Assembly (NCBI GenBank): GCA_964628185.1
Contig: CAZVLQ010000005.1
Location: 35,110-99,109, forward strand
Reading direction: 5' to 3'
From: CAZVLQ01 sp964628185
GTDB lineage: Bacteria > Pseudomonadota > Zetaproteobacteria > Mariprofundales > Mariprofundaceae
Length of the DNA: 64,000 bases
Under the pieces are notes generated by a model. That model ran no database searches. It had not been told where the DNA came from and saw only the letters and a program-made list of their open reading frames with translations. Positions 17,978-26,028 of this stretch are shown piece after piece. The translations under genes were made by a program, and so were the position numbers. Position 1 is the first letter of the stretch, and every line of letters begins with the position of its first letter.

Positions 17978-17979
17978 GA

Positions 17980-18909
17980 TCAATTTTTCCTTTCCCTCGT
18001 ATTTTGCAGTGCCCGGACGGCTTCAAATACATCTTCCGCATGATAGGACGAGCGCACCAGCGGGCCGGCGGCCACCGCCCTGAAGCCTTTTTTTTCACCC
18101 AGGTATTTCAGTTCGTTAAACACTTCAGGCGTCCAGTACTTCATCACCGGGTGATGCCGTACCGACGGTCGAAGATACTGGCCAATGGTCAGAATATCCA
18201 CGTTCACTTCGCGCAAATCATCCATCACCTGAAGGATTTCGTCACGTTCTTCGCCCAGACCGACCATGATGCCGGACTTGGTCACGATGGTTGCATCCTG
18301 TTCCCTGGCCCGTTGCAGCAGGCGGAGTGAGGTAAAATACCGTGCGCCGGGTCGCACCCTTCGGTACAGACGCGGCACGGTTTCCAGATTGTGGTTAAAG
18401 ATATCCGGTCCCGCCGCAATCACGGTTTCCAGACAGGCCGCCGGTTTGCGCCGGAAATCGGGCGTCAGCACCTCGATGGTGGTTTCCGGCCGCCTTGCCT
18501 TCAGTTCGCGAATCACGGCGGCGTAATGGTCCGCACCGCCGTCAGGCAGATCGTCCCGGTCCACGGAGGTAATGACGGCATGTCGTAATCCCAGTGTTGC
18601 CACGGCCTCGGCCAGATGTGCGGGCTCGGCGGTATCGACCGGACCGGGCCGTCCCGTAGTGACATCGCAAAAAGCGCAACTGCGGGTGCATACCCGGCCC
18701 AGGATCATGAAAGTGGCCGATCCATGCTTCCAGCACTCGCCGATATTGGGGCAGCCAGCCTCCTCGCACACCGTGTTCAGTCCCTTGCTCCGCATCAGTC
18801 CGGTCAGTCTGAGGTATTCGGGAGACAGGGGTGCGCGCACCTTGAGCCACCCGGGCTTGCCAGCCATGGGCTCTCCATTCTCCGCCTGAATGGGAATAAC
18901 GTTGCGCAT
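17980..18909 (-). CDS. lipA: Lipoyl synthase LipA
   Basis: Radical SAM enzyme that inserts two sulfurs into octanoyl groups on lipoyl domains. Two [4Fe-4S] cysteine sets are visible: the auxiliary cluster CEEAGCPNIGEC and the radical SAM motif CTRSCAFC. GRPGPVDTAEPAHLA, TSVDRDDLPDGGADHYA and the C-terminal GPLVRSSYHAEDVF follow, all diagnostic. ATG 18909 gives 309 residues; ATG 18921 and 18945 are alternatives and none has a clear Shine-Dalgarno. The partner octanoyltransferase LipB is encoded at 42344-42979, 24 kb away. xthA diverges upstream. Confidence 0.96.
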   Translation of the reverse strand: MRNVIPIQAENGEPMAGKPGWLKVRAPLSPEYLRLTGLMRSKGLNTVCEEAGCPNIGECWKHGSATFMILGRVCTRSCAFCDVTTGRPGPVDTAEPAHLAEAVATLGLRHAVITSVDRDDLPDGGADHYAAVIRELKARRPETTIEVLTPDFRRKPAACLETVIAAGPDIFNHNLETVPRLYRRVRPGARYFTSLRLLQRAREQDATIVTKSGIMVGLGEERDEILQVMDDLREVNVDILTIGQYLRPSVRHHPVMKYWTPEVFNELKYLGEKKGFRAVAAGPLVRSSYHAEDVFEAVRALQNTRERKN

Positions 18910-19010
18910 GGGTGAAATCATACACTCTGCGTGCGTTTGCTGCATCCATGCAATATACGGGCCGGCACCACCGGCTTGCGGCGGTCCTTTCCCGCGGCCA
19001 GCATGGGGCC

Positions 19011-19769
19011 ATGCAGATTACAACCTGGAATGTCAACTCGCTGAATGTACGGCTGCCGCATGTCCTGCGTTATATTGAAGCATATCAGCCGGACATTCTG
19101 GCCCTGCAGGAAACCAAACTGCCGGATGAGAAATTTCCCTGCGCTGAAATTGAGGCGGCGGGATATCACGTTTGCTTTTCCGGCCAGAAAACCTATAACG
19201 GCGTGGCCATCCTGAGCAGGGCCCGCACCGGAAACATCATGGCGGGAATTCCAGATCTGGATGATCCGCAACGCCGGATGCTGGCCACAACCGTCAATGG
19301 CATACGTATCATTAATGTTTATATTCCCAATGGTCAGGAAGTCGACTCAGAGAAATATCAATACAAGTTCCGCTGGCTGACGGGGTTTGAACGTTTCCTG
19401 CAGCGGGAACTGAAAGTGAATGACCGGTTGATCGTGCTGGGCGATTTCAATATCGCTCCGGCGGATATCGACGTATACAACCCGAAACGCTGGCATGGAA
19501 AGATCATGTGCTCGGACGCAGAGCGCAGCGGCTTTTGCAAGCTGCTGGAGATGGGGCTGGTGGATACCGTGCGCAGTCTACACCCTGATGAAGGCATGTA
19601 TTCATGGTGGGATTATCGCCTGAATGCGTTCAGCCGCGGCTGGGGCTTGCGCATTGACCATGTTCTGGCCACATCGACGCTGAAGCCGGCCGCCGCCGGC
19701 GTTCATGTGGATGAACGGGGTCGTGAGCGCCCCAGCGACCATGCGCCGGTCTGGGTAAAATTCAGTTGA
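19011..19769 (+). CDS. xthA: Exodeoxyribonuclease III (AP endonuclease)
   Basis: Mg-dependent AP endonuclease and 3'-5' exonuclease of base excision repair. From ATG 19011 the protein is 252 residues and begins MQITTWNVNSLNVRLPHV, as in the ExoIII family. Catalytic landmarks are the metal Glu in LALQETKLPDEKFP, Tyr-containing NVYIPNGQEV, Asp/Asn in LGDFNIAPADIDV, WWDYRLNAFSRGWGLRIDH and the final Asp-His in SDHAPVWV. An upstream in-frame ATG at 18912 would run through the lipA promoter region and is rejected. It is divergent from lipA. Confidence 0.95.
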   Translation: MQITTWNVNSLNVRLPHVLRYIEAYQPDILALQETKLPDEKFPCAEIEAAGYHVCFSGQKTYNGVAILSRARTGNIMAGIPDLDDPQRRMLATTVNGIRIINVYIPNGQEVDSEKYQYKFRWLTGFERFLQRELKVNDRLIVLGDFNIAPADIDVYNPKRWHGKIMCSDAERSGFCKLLEMGLVDTVRSLHPDEGMYSWWDYRLNAFSRGWGLRIDHVLATSTLKPAAAGVHVDERGRERPSDHAPVWVKFS

Positions 19770-19849
19770 TGCGGAAACGTGATGCGGCGCACATACCCCT
19801 TGACTGAAACGACCTAGCTTCCCCCCCCGACAGAGACAAGGAGGTTGCC

Positions 19850-19972
19850 ATGTTTTCACCATTTTTTGCGCCGTTTTGCGCCTACCGGCTTCGCACATCC
19901 AGCGTTCCCTTCGGCGGGTATATCGCGATCGTCATATTTTGCCTTGGTCTGGCTGCATTGACGTCCACCTGA
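19850..19972 (+). CDS. Possible 40-residue small protein, antisense to the engB 3' end
   Basis: A short open frame, MFSPFFAPFCAYRLRTSS and onward, ends ...CLGLAALTST. It has an unusually strong Shine-Dalgarno (AAGGAGG, five bases before the ATG at 19850). The C-terminal half is hydrophobic enough for one membrane segment (about residues 23-37). It begins 80 bp after xthA and overlaps the last ~39 codons of engB on the opposite strand, which are themselves a poorly conserved tail. An eight-C tract (19821-19828) lies just upstream of the ribosome-binding site. No homologue is recognised; the case rests only on the ribosome-binding site. Confidence 0.3.
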   Translation: MFSPFFAPFCAYRLRTSSVPFGGYIAIVIFCLGLAALTST

Positions 19973-20548
19973 TCTTTCGAGCAGTTGACGCAACGCCTCC
20001 ATGCCACGCCGTTGCAGGCTGGACGTCGGCAGCGGTGCAGGCAATCCGCCCAGGGCAAGCGTCATTTCGTGCAGCCTTTTCGCACGGGCATTGCCGGACA
20101 GTTTATCCGCCTTGGTAGCCACGGGCTGCCAGCGCAGACCCTGCGCATTCAGCCATTCGATCAGTTGCAGATCGGAGGACTTGGGGCCATGGCGGATGTC
20201 CAGCAGCATCAGCACCAGCTTCGGGCCGGGTATCGAACACAGGTATTCTTCAATCAGGACCGACCAACGGGCCTGTTCCTTTTTCGGAGCGCGGGCGAAG
20301 CCATAACCGGGCAGGTCGACCAGCAACAGTGCCCCATCAACATCAAACAGATTGAGCAGGCGCGTGCAGCCGGGCGCCCGGGATGTTTTGACGAGATTTT
20401 TGCGTTCAAAGATGGCATTGAGCAGGCTTGATTTGCCAACGTTGGAATGCCCGGCCACCGCAATCTGCGGCAGCGGAATATCGGGAAAATGGCGCAGGTC
20501 CGCCACAGACTGCACAAAACGGGTATTTTGCCAGCGAATCCTGTCCAT
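19856..20548 (-). CDS. engB: Ribosome biogenesis GTPase EngB (YihA/YsxC)
   Basis: Essential GTPase for 50S ribosome assembly. The 230-residue protein has G1 AGHSNVGKSSLLNA (P-loop at about 33-40), G2 region TSRAPGCTRLLNLF, G3 DLPGYGFARAPK, G4 ATKADKL and G5-like TSSLQ. The G2 segment has PGCT where PGKT or PGRT is more common. After about residue 197 (SGGRQC) there is a ~33-residue polar and basic tail ending GAKRRKKW that looks atypical. It overlaps a possible plus-strand small gene, and the tail may be recent read-through. The gene is monocistronic in appearance. Confidence 0.92.
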   Translation of the reverse strand: MDRIRWQNTRFVQSVADLRHFPDIPLPQIAVAGHSNVGKSSLLNAIFERKNLVKTSRAPGCTRLLNLFDVDGALLLVDLPGYGFARAPKKEQARWSVLIEEYLCSIPGPKLVLMLLDIRHGPKSSDLQLIEWLNAQGLRWQPVATKADKLSGNARAKRLHEMTLALGGLPAPLPTSSLQRRGMEALRQLLERSGGRQCSQTKAKYDDRDIPAEGNAGCAKPVGAKRRKKW

Positions 20549-20729
20549 GCGGTGAATCTGTCTGTTTTGGCGGCGTGCTTCAAGCCGCGCGGTTAATTTG
20601 CCATAAGTCCGGTGGGTCCCTAGGGTTGCCTAAATGATGTGCAATCCATTCCATGTATCAAGACCTGACCCGTCCGTGGGGACTATAAAGGGTAATTTGT
20701 GTACAAAGGGCGGCCCAGGGCCGGCCTTC

Positions 20730-21719
20730 ATGCTGGGCGATATCCGTATTGATGTGCCACTGGCGCTCGCCCCGATGGCGGGCATTACCGATTTGCCTTT
20801 CCGGCGTATCTGCAAGCGGTTCGGGGTGGGGCTGATGATGACCGAAATGATCGCTTCCCGGGCGGTGGAGCAGGGGCGCATGCGAACGCAGCGCATGGCT
20901 GAAATCGAAGAAGACGAACATCCCGTCGGTATTCAGATCGCCGGTTCCGATCCGGCTTACATGCGCGATGCGGCATGCTGGGCGGCATGCCAGGGGGCTG
21001 ATTTTGTGGACATCAACATGGGGTGCCCGGTGAAGAAAATCTGTAAACAGCTTGCCGGTTCGGCCCTGCTGAAGGATGAAGTTCACGTGGCGCGTATTCT
21101 TGAGGCAGTGGTTCGCGCCGTGACATTGCCCGTGACGCTTAAGATGCGCACAGGCTGGGACGAGGCCTCAAAAAACGTGTCACGTATCGCGAAAATTGCT
21201 GAGGAATCCGGCATTCGCATGCTGACCGTGCATGGCCGCACCCGCACCCAGATGTTCAACGGCCGGGCCAGCTGGGAAGATATCGGACTGGCCAAGGATG
21301 CGGTTTCCATACCCGTGCTGGGCAATGGCGACGTGGTGGATGCGGCTTCCGCCCGGAAAATGCTGCACGTATCAGGCTGTGACGGCGTTATGGTCGGTCG
21401 TGCCGTACAGGGGAACCCGTGGGTGCTGGCCGAGGTGCGCGCCGCATTGCTGGGTGAGGCTGTTCCGGTCGGGCCGGATGGCGCCGGCCGCTGGCAAGTG
21501 GTCCATGAGCATATGCAGGCGCTGGCGGAGCATCATGGCAGGCACATTGCTTCCAGGCTGGTTCAAAAACATGTGATGTGGTACAGCCGGGGCATGAGCG
21601 GTGCGGCCGGGTTCCGGCGCCATTTCCAGTCGCTGACGGACTGGCAGGCGCAGGTGGAAGCGGCAAGAGCCTTTTTCCGCGCTGGCGCGAAAATCGGAGA
21701 CTATTTACATGCAGTCTGA
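20730..21719 (+). CDS. dusB: tRNA-dihydrouridine synthase DusB
   Basis: FMN enzyme that reduces specific uridines in the tRNA D-loop. From ATG 20730 it has 329 residues. Landmarks are ALAPMAGITDLPFRRICKRFG, the catalytic Cys in DINMGCPVKKICKQLAGSALL, TLKMRTGWDE, TVHGRTRTQMF, the FMN-phosphate loops VLGNGDVVDA and GVMVGRAVQGNPW, and VQKHVMWYSRG near the C-terminus. An upstream ATG (20634) gives an unlikely extension. The stop overlaps ntrB by 11 bp. The order dusB-ntrB-ntrC matches the nifR3-ntrB-ntrC arrangement of Alphaproteobacteria, rather than the dusB-fis pair of gammaproteobacteria. Confidence 0.93.
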   Translation: MLGDIRIDVPLALAPMAGITDLPFRRICKRFGVGLMMTEMIASRAVEQGRMRTQRMAEIEEDEHPVGIQIAGSDPAYMRDAACWAACQGADFVDINMGCPVKKICKQLAGSALLKDEVHVARILEAVVRAVTLPVTLKMRTGWDEASKNVSRIAKIAEESGIRMLTVHGRTRTQMFNGRASWEDIGLAKDAVSIPVLGNGDVVDAASARKMLHVSGCDGVMVGRAVQGNPWVLAEVRAALLGEAVPVGPDGAGRWQVVHEHMQALAEHHGRHIASRLVQKHVMWYSRGMSGAAGFRRHFQSLTDWQAQVEAARAFFRAGAKIGDYLHAV

Positions 21720-22719
21720 TTCTGTCCCGATTTCCTCTCTTCCTCTTCCCCTGCTGATGCTGAATGAAGACGGTTGTATCCACGGCGCCAACGTGGAGGC
21801 TCAGGCCGTGCTGGGGATTTCAGAGCGGGCGCTTCTTGGTCATCCGATCAGCAGCCTGTTTGCACCGGAGTCGGAAATCAGCCTTATGCTGGAGCGCATG
21901 CCCGGGTGCCGGGAGCCTATTTCGGGGCACGGCCTGTGTGAACGCGTAAGCGGAGCGCCGTGCTCGCTGCATATCGGACCGGTGGCAGAGGGTTTTGTTC
22001 TGCTGATGGTGCCCGAAGCCAACCGGCAGGAACTTGAGCAGCAGGCAAAAAAGCAGGAAATGGCGGAAGCCGTGGCCAGAATTGCGCTGGAAATGGCGCA
22101 CGAGGTAAAAAACCCCCTGGCCGCCCTGCGCGGCGCGGCGCAATGGCTGTCCGAGCAGTCCCCGCACGGGGAGCAAAAGGAAGCCATTGAGATGATGTTG
22201 GGCGAGGTGGACCGGATCCGGGAGCGTATTGACAGTTTTCTCCAACTCGGGCCCCGTGCTCCGGTCGGGATGGAACCGGTTAATATTCATACGCTGATCG
22301 ATGAAGTCTGCCGCCCCGTGGACGGGATATTTCTAAGCCGCGTGTTTGATCCCAGCCTGCCCGCCGTGCTGACGCATGCAAGCCGTCTCAGGCAGGCGAT
22401 CGAAAACCTGTGGAGGAACGCACTTGAGGCAGGAGCGCGTCATATTGAATGGCAAACCCGTGTGGACCCGACAGTCAGGTTGCCCGGCCATAAAGGCCCC
22501 GTGCTTGAAGTACGTATCAGCAATGACGGTGAGCCCGTTCCACAGGACATCCAGGGACATCTGTTTGAACCCTTCGTGACCGCCAAATCCCGGGGCAGTG
22601 GTCTGGGGCTGGCGCTGGTCCAGCGCGTGATGCTGGAACACAGTGGCCAGGTCAAGCTGCAATCTACATCCGGCCGCACCACGGTTGTCATGCATCTTCC
22701 GATCGGGAGTGCGACCTGA
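21709..22719 (+). CDS. ntrB: NtrB-like nitrogen-regulation histidine kinase
   Basis: Soluble histidine kinase of the NtrB (GlnL) type, expected to phosphorylate NtrC under nitrogen limitation. The 336-residue protein has no membrane segment. It has an N-terminal PAS-like domain (PLPLLMLNEDGCIHGANVEA...ILGxS-like AVLGISERALLG), then the H-box ALEMAHEVKNPLAALRGAAQ with His131 and the expected Asn at H+4. The N-box AIENLWRNALEAGA, G1 and F-box VRISNDGEPVPQ...LFEPFVTAK, and G2 GSGLGLALVQRV follow. It is slightly shorter than E. coli NtrB. It sits between dusB and ntrC with overlaps on both sides, so it is translationally coupled. No glnA or glnB is in the window. Confidence 0.88.
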   Translation: MQSDSVPISSLPLPLLMLNEDGCIHGANVEAQAVLGISERALLGHPISSLFAPESEISLMLERMPGCREPISGHGLCERVSGAPCSLHIGPVAEGFVLLMVPEANRQELEQQAKKQEMAEAVARIALEMAHEVKNPLAALRGAAQWLSEQSPHGEQKEAIEMMLGEVDRIRERIDSFLQLGPRAPVGMEPVNIHTLIDEVCRPVDGIFLSRVFDPSLPAVLTHASRLRQAIENLWRNALEAGARHIEWQTRVDPTVRLPGHKGPVLEVRISNDGEPVPQDIQGHLFEPFVTAKSRGSGLGLALVQRVMLEHSGQVKLQSTSGRTTVVMHLPIGSAT

Positions 22720-24119
22720 TGCGCGTGCTGGTGGTGGATGATGATGCCGGCATCCGCTGGGTGTTGGCCCGCGTGCTGGCCGGAGAGGGAATGGACGTTG
22801 TCCAGGCCGGATCACTCAGGGAAGCCGACAAGGCGCTGGAGGATGGAGATTTTTCACTGATTTTCCTTGATGTCTATCTTCCGGACGGCAATGGCATGGA
22901 CGCACTGGAACAGGGGCATTTTACGGCGCCGGTGGTGTTGCTGACGGCGGAAACCACCTTCGATCATGCCGCTCAGGCTTATCGGGTGGGCGCCATGGAA
23001 TATCTGCCCAAGCCCTTTGATCTGGATGAGGTGCGGGCGCTGGCGCGCCGCGTCAAGCCGGCGCCGGAAGATGTGAAAAGTGAGAAGGCCCCTGCCGGGG
23101 AGGGTATGATCATCGGCCGCAGCACTGCCATGCAGCAACTGTTTCGCACGCTCGGGCGCGTTGCAGCATCGGATTTGACGGTGCTGATTACCGGCGAGTC
23201 CGGCACCGGCAAGGAACTGGTGGCGCATGTGCTGCATCAGCAAAGCCGCCGGGTTGGAAAGCCGTTTGTGCCCATCAATACCGCCGCTATTCCGGCCGAC
23301 CTGCTCGAAGCGGAACTTTTCGGTCATGAAAAAGGCGCTTTTACCGGCGCCGATCGTTCCCGCCCCGGCCGCTTCGAGCAGGCGAATGGCGGCACGCTGT
23401 TTCTCGATGAGATCGGGGATATGCCCGCAAGCCTTCAGGTCAAGCTGCTGCGCGTGCTGGAAGAGGGTGCGATTCAGCGCGTCGGCAGCCGCGAGGACCG
23501 GCATGTCAACGTCCGGCTTCTGGCGGCCACGCATCAGAATCTGCAACATAAAATCAGACAGGGCGCCTTTCGTGAGGATCTGTATTACCGGCTAAACGTC
23601 ATTCCCGTTCATATTCCCCCTTTGCGCGAACGCAAGGATGACATTCCCCAACTTGCGGCGCACATGCTGCAATCCGCATCCGAGGAACTGAACATGCGCG
23701 CGCCCATTCTGCTGGATGAGGCCATCGAATTACTCAGGGGATACGACTGGCCGGGCAATGTGCGTGAACTGAAAAATGTCATGCGCAGGCTGGCGCTGTT
23801 AACGCCGGGCGCGGCGATTACCCTGTCCGATGTCGCTCTGGCGCTGGGCAATCGGGACAACATTTCCCAGGCCGAGGAAACCCTGTCCGAAGCCGTGAGT
23901 CGATGCATGCGGCATTACCTGGATAAATTGGGTTATGCCGAGGCCGTGGATTTGCACAGGCACTTGCTGGAAGAGGCGGAACCTCCCCTGCTGATGCTGG
24001 CGCTGGAGCGTTGCGGCGGTAATCAGATCAAGACCGCCCGAATGCTTGGGCTGAATCGCAATACCGTGCGCAAGCTGTTGCGGCACTATCAGATTGACCC
24101 GCAGTATTTCCGCGGCTAA
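22719..24119 (+). CDS. ntrC: NtrC-family sigma-54-dependent response regulator
   Basis: Enhancer-binding activator of RNA polymerase sigma-54, 466 residues. The receiver carries VVDDDAGIRWVLARVL and phospho-acceptor Asp51 in IFLDVYLPDGNG, with the conserved Lys in YLPKPFDLDE. The AAA+ domain has Walker A GESGTGKE (159-166), the sigma-54 contact loop GAFTGA (206-211), Walker B LFLDEIGD and the arginine-finger region. The Fis-type helix-turn-helix CGGNQIKTARMLGLNRNTVRKL is C-terminal. It overlaps ntrB by one base (TGATG) and slyX by one base. The neighbouring kinase and gene order favour NtrC over other family members. Confidence 0.9.
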   Translation: MRVLVVDDDAGIRWVLARVLAGEGMDVVQAGSLREADKALEDGDFSLIFLDVYLPDGNGMDALEQGHFTAPVVLLTAETTFDHAAQAYRVGAMEYLPKPFDLDEVRALARRVKPAPEDVKSEKAPAGEGMIIGRSTAMQQLFRTLGRVAASDLTVLITGESGTGKELVAHVLHQQSRRVGKPFVPINTAAIPADLLEAELFGHEKGAFTGADRSRPGRFEQANGGTLFLDEIGDMPASLQVKLLRVLEEGAIQRVGSREDRHVNVRLLAATHQNLQHKIRQGAFREDLYYRLNVIPVHIPPLRERKDDIPQLAAHMLQSASEELNMRAPILLDEAIELLRGYDWPGNVRELKNVMRRLALLTPGAAITLSDVALALGNRDNISQAEETLSEAVSRCMRHYLDKLGYAEAVDLHRHLLEEAEPPLLMLALERCGGNQIKTARMLGLNRNTVRKLLRHYQIDPQYFRG

Positions 24120-24346
24120 TGGACCGGTATGGAAAGGCGGGTTTGGAAGAGCGGCTGATCGAGCTGGAGACCAAACTGTCTTTTCAGGAACATCTGATAC
24201 AGGAACTGAACGAGGCGCTTGCGGGCCAGCAAAGCAAGCTGAGTGAGTTACAGCAGGTGGTGGAGATGCTGCGGGAGCAGATCAGGGGATCGTTCCAGGC
24301 CGAAATCCGGCCCGTCCCGGAGGAAGATCCGCCACCGCATTACTAA
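24119..24346 (+). CDS. slyX: SlyX family protein
   Basis: Small coiled-coil protein of unknown function found in many proteobacteria. The 75-residue sequence has the SlyX pattern: LEERLIELETKLSFQEHLIQ, then ELNEALAGQQSKLSELQQVV and LREQI, ending in a Pro-rich tail with the family's terminal PPHY. The helical part (about residues 8-58) is a continuous heptad repeat. It overlaps the ntrC stop by one base (TAATGG) and closes the dusB-ntrB-ntrC-slyX run. No regulatory element of its own is visible. Confidence 0.88.
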   Translation: MDRYGKAGLEERLIELETKLSFQEHLIQELNEALAGQQSKLSELQQVVEMLREQIRGSFQAEIRPVPEEDPPPHY

Positions 24347-24364
24347 CCCGTCCGAATGGGCGCG

Positions 24365-25504
24365 TCAGCGCAGCACCCCGGCCAGGCGGCGAATGCCTTC
24401 GCGCAAGTTGTCCAGGCTGGTGGCATAGGAAAAACGCACATGCCGGTCCGCCCGGTAGGCGCCGAAATCCTCGCCCGGCGTAATGGCGACGCCCCCGCGC
24501 TCCAGCAGATCCCGGCAAAAGCCGCGCGAATCGTGCGTCAGTTTCTCCACATTGGCATAGATATAAAAGGCGCCCTGCGGCTCCACGACGATATCAAATT
24601 CCAGTTCCGGAAGCTTCCCCAGTAAAAAACGGCGACGTTCATCGTAGGCCGCACACATATGCGCCACATCCTCCCGCGCCGATAAGGCCGCGATTGCCGC
24701 ATGCTGGGATAGTGTCGGGGCGGCGATAAAGATATTCTGCATCACCCGCCGGCAGGCATCGATCAGGTCCGGTGGTACGATCACCCATCCCACGCGCCAG
24801 CCGGTCATGGCCCAGCGTTTGGAAAAACCGTTGACCACGATGGCATGATCGTCGAACGTCAAAGCGCAGGCGGCCCTGGCGCCATAGGTCAGGCCGTGAT
24901 AGATCTCGTCCGAGATCAGATAGCCGCCGTGTTCGCGGCAGGTCGCGGCCATGGCCGCGAGTTCATCTTCCCCGATCAGGGTGCCGGTGGGGTTGCCGGG
25001 ACTGATTACCACGGCGGCGCGGGTGTCGTCGCGCCAGCGTTCCGCCACGATCCGCCGGCTCAGATGGTAGCGGCTCTCAGGCCCGACCGGCACGTTAACC
25101 GGCTCGCCGGCCGCCAGGCGGATAAAGTTTCTCTGGCAGGGATAGCCGGGATCGGGCAGCAGCACCGATTCGCCCGGATCGAGAAGAACGGCGTAGATCA
25201 GGCTGAACGCCCCGGATGTGCCGGGGGTAATCAGAATCCGCTCGGGCGCCACCCGTAAGCCGTATTCATCGGCATACCAGGCGCTTATGGCCTGCTGAAG
25301 CTCGGGCGCACCGGTGGACGGCGTGTAGAAGTTTTCTCCTGTATCCAGCCACCGTCTGGCTGCCGTGATAACCGGTGCCGGCGTCGGAAAATCCGGTTCC
25401 CCGATTTCCATATGCACAATGGAGCGCCCGGCGGCTTCCAGTTCCCTGGCGCGTTCCAGCAGCTGCATGACGCGGAAGGGCTCAATCTGATCAATGCGGC
25501 GCAT
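24365..25504 (-). CDS. Class I/II PLP-dependent aminotransferase
   Basis: Cytoplasmic fold-type I aminotransferase, 379 residues. Landmarks are MEIGEPDFPTPAPV, FYTPSTGAPELQQAISAWY, ITPGTSGAFSLIYA, PDPGYPCQRNFI, ISPGNPTGTLI with the substrate-binding Asn, ISDEIYHGLTYG (Asp-Tyr near PLP), VVNGFSKRWAMTGWRVGW with the Schiff-base Lys, and the carboxylate-binding Arg near VRFSYATS. This matches aspartate/aromatic or broad-specificity subgroup I-gamma enzymes often annotated as AspC or DapC-like. The amino donor cannot be decided by eye. It converges on slyX (18 bp) and diverges from the Rof-like gene. Confidence 0.88.
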   Translation of the reverse strand: MRRIDQIEPFRVMQLLERARELEAAGRSIVHMEIGEPDFPTPAPVITAARRWLDTGENFYTPSTGAPELQQAISAWYADEYGLRVAPERILITPGTSGAFSLIYAVLLDPGESVLLPDPGYPCQRNFIRLAAGEPVNVPVGPESRYHLSRRIVAERWRDDTRAAVVISPGNPTGTLIGEDELAAMAATCREHGGYLISDEIYHGLTYGARAACALTFDDHAIVVNGFSKRWAMTGWRVGWVIVPPDLIDACRRVMQNIFIAAPTLSQHAAIAALSAREDVAHMCAAYDERRRFLLGKLPELEFDIVVEPQGAFYIYANVEKLTHDSRGFCRDLLERGGVAITPGEDFGAYRADRHVRFSYATSLDNLREGIRRLAGVLR

Positions 25505-25528
25505 GCGTGCACTCTAACCGGATTTCAG

Positions 25529-25534
25529 TATAAT
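25529..25534 (+). promoter_or_regulatory. TATAAT box just before the Rof-like gene
   Basis: A perfect TATAAT lies six bases before the ATG at 25541, so a transcript from it would be leaderless or nearly so. There is no Shine-Dalgarno before that ATG, which is compatible. A matching -35 is not convincing (GTGCAC about 17 bases upstream). Confidence 0.3.
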
Positions 25535-25540
25535 TGCCGC

Positions 25541-25771
25541 ATGGGAATGCCTTGTTCAATGCATGATCTGTTTGAAGCTGCCGCGATGCGCAAGGAGATG
25601 TGCCGTATCGTTTACCGGGACACCTTTGGCGAGCATCACGCCGTGGTTGCGGTTCCGAGGGACTGGCGCGTGCTTGACGGCGTGGAATGGGGATTTTTCG
25701 AGTCCGAGGCCGGCGAATCGCTGGAGGTAAAGCTCGACGACGTTGTGGCGATTGAGGCACTTCCCCGCTAG
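25541..25771 (+). CDS. Small Rof-like protein (possible Rho-binding antiterminator)
   Basis: A 76-residue protein. The segment CSMHDLFEAAAMRKEMCRIV, followed by YRDTFGEHHAVV and EVKLDDVVAIEAL, resembles the small Sm-like Rof (YaeO) family that binds Rho and weakens termination. The resemblance is by pattern only: HD-x-LE-A-A near the start, an amphipathic strand, and a closing L-D-x-V strand. The ATG at 25541 has no Shine-Dalgarno, but a TATAAT box lies just upstream. The TAG stop directly abuts the terminal repeat of the element at 25772. It could alternatively be an unrelated SH3-like small protein. Confidence 0.5.
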   Translation: MGMPCSMHDLFEAAAMRKEMCRIVYRDTFGEHHAVVAVPRDWRVLDGVEWGFFESEAGESLEVKLDDVVAIEALPR

Positions 25772-26015
25772 CCCGTATATTGCATGAAGGCGGACATCTG
25801 ATGGACAGGATATTACATTATATCAATGGCTTACACAGAGACATGCTACTTTATCCGTGGTTACACCTTGTCCTATCCGGTTTCAGACCCGATCAGGCCT
25901 GGCATCCTGGCCGCTCGGCCTCAAACCATAGCTACGGCTATGCTTTGTCGCCCGATCAACCAGCCTGCCAAGCCTGCTCAAGCCTGAATTCCGAATCCTT
26001 CATGCAATATACGGG
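25772..26015 (+). mobile_element. MITE-like 244-bp element, copy A
   Basis: Bounded by the 19-bp inverted repeats CCCGTATATTGCATGAAGG and its perfect complement, and framed by CTAG on both sides. The interior has a small hairpin CATAGC TACG GCTATG and no transposase. One frame (plus) stays open across the element to the stop TAG at its right edge. The last ~150 bp are almost identical to copies at 53193 and 54685 (reverse); variation is concentrated around 25835-25860. Left edge touches the stop of the Rof-like gene; right edge is 13 bp from the hemJ start. Confidence 0.85.
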
Positions 26016-26028
26016 CTAGCCTTATTCC

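Noticed and set aside
19799..19830. TTGACT at 19799 as the -35 of a promoter for the small open frame
   Set aside because: No -10 at 16-18 bp spacing; that position is occupied by the C tract.
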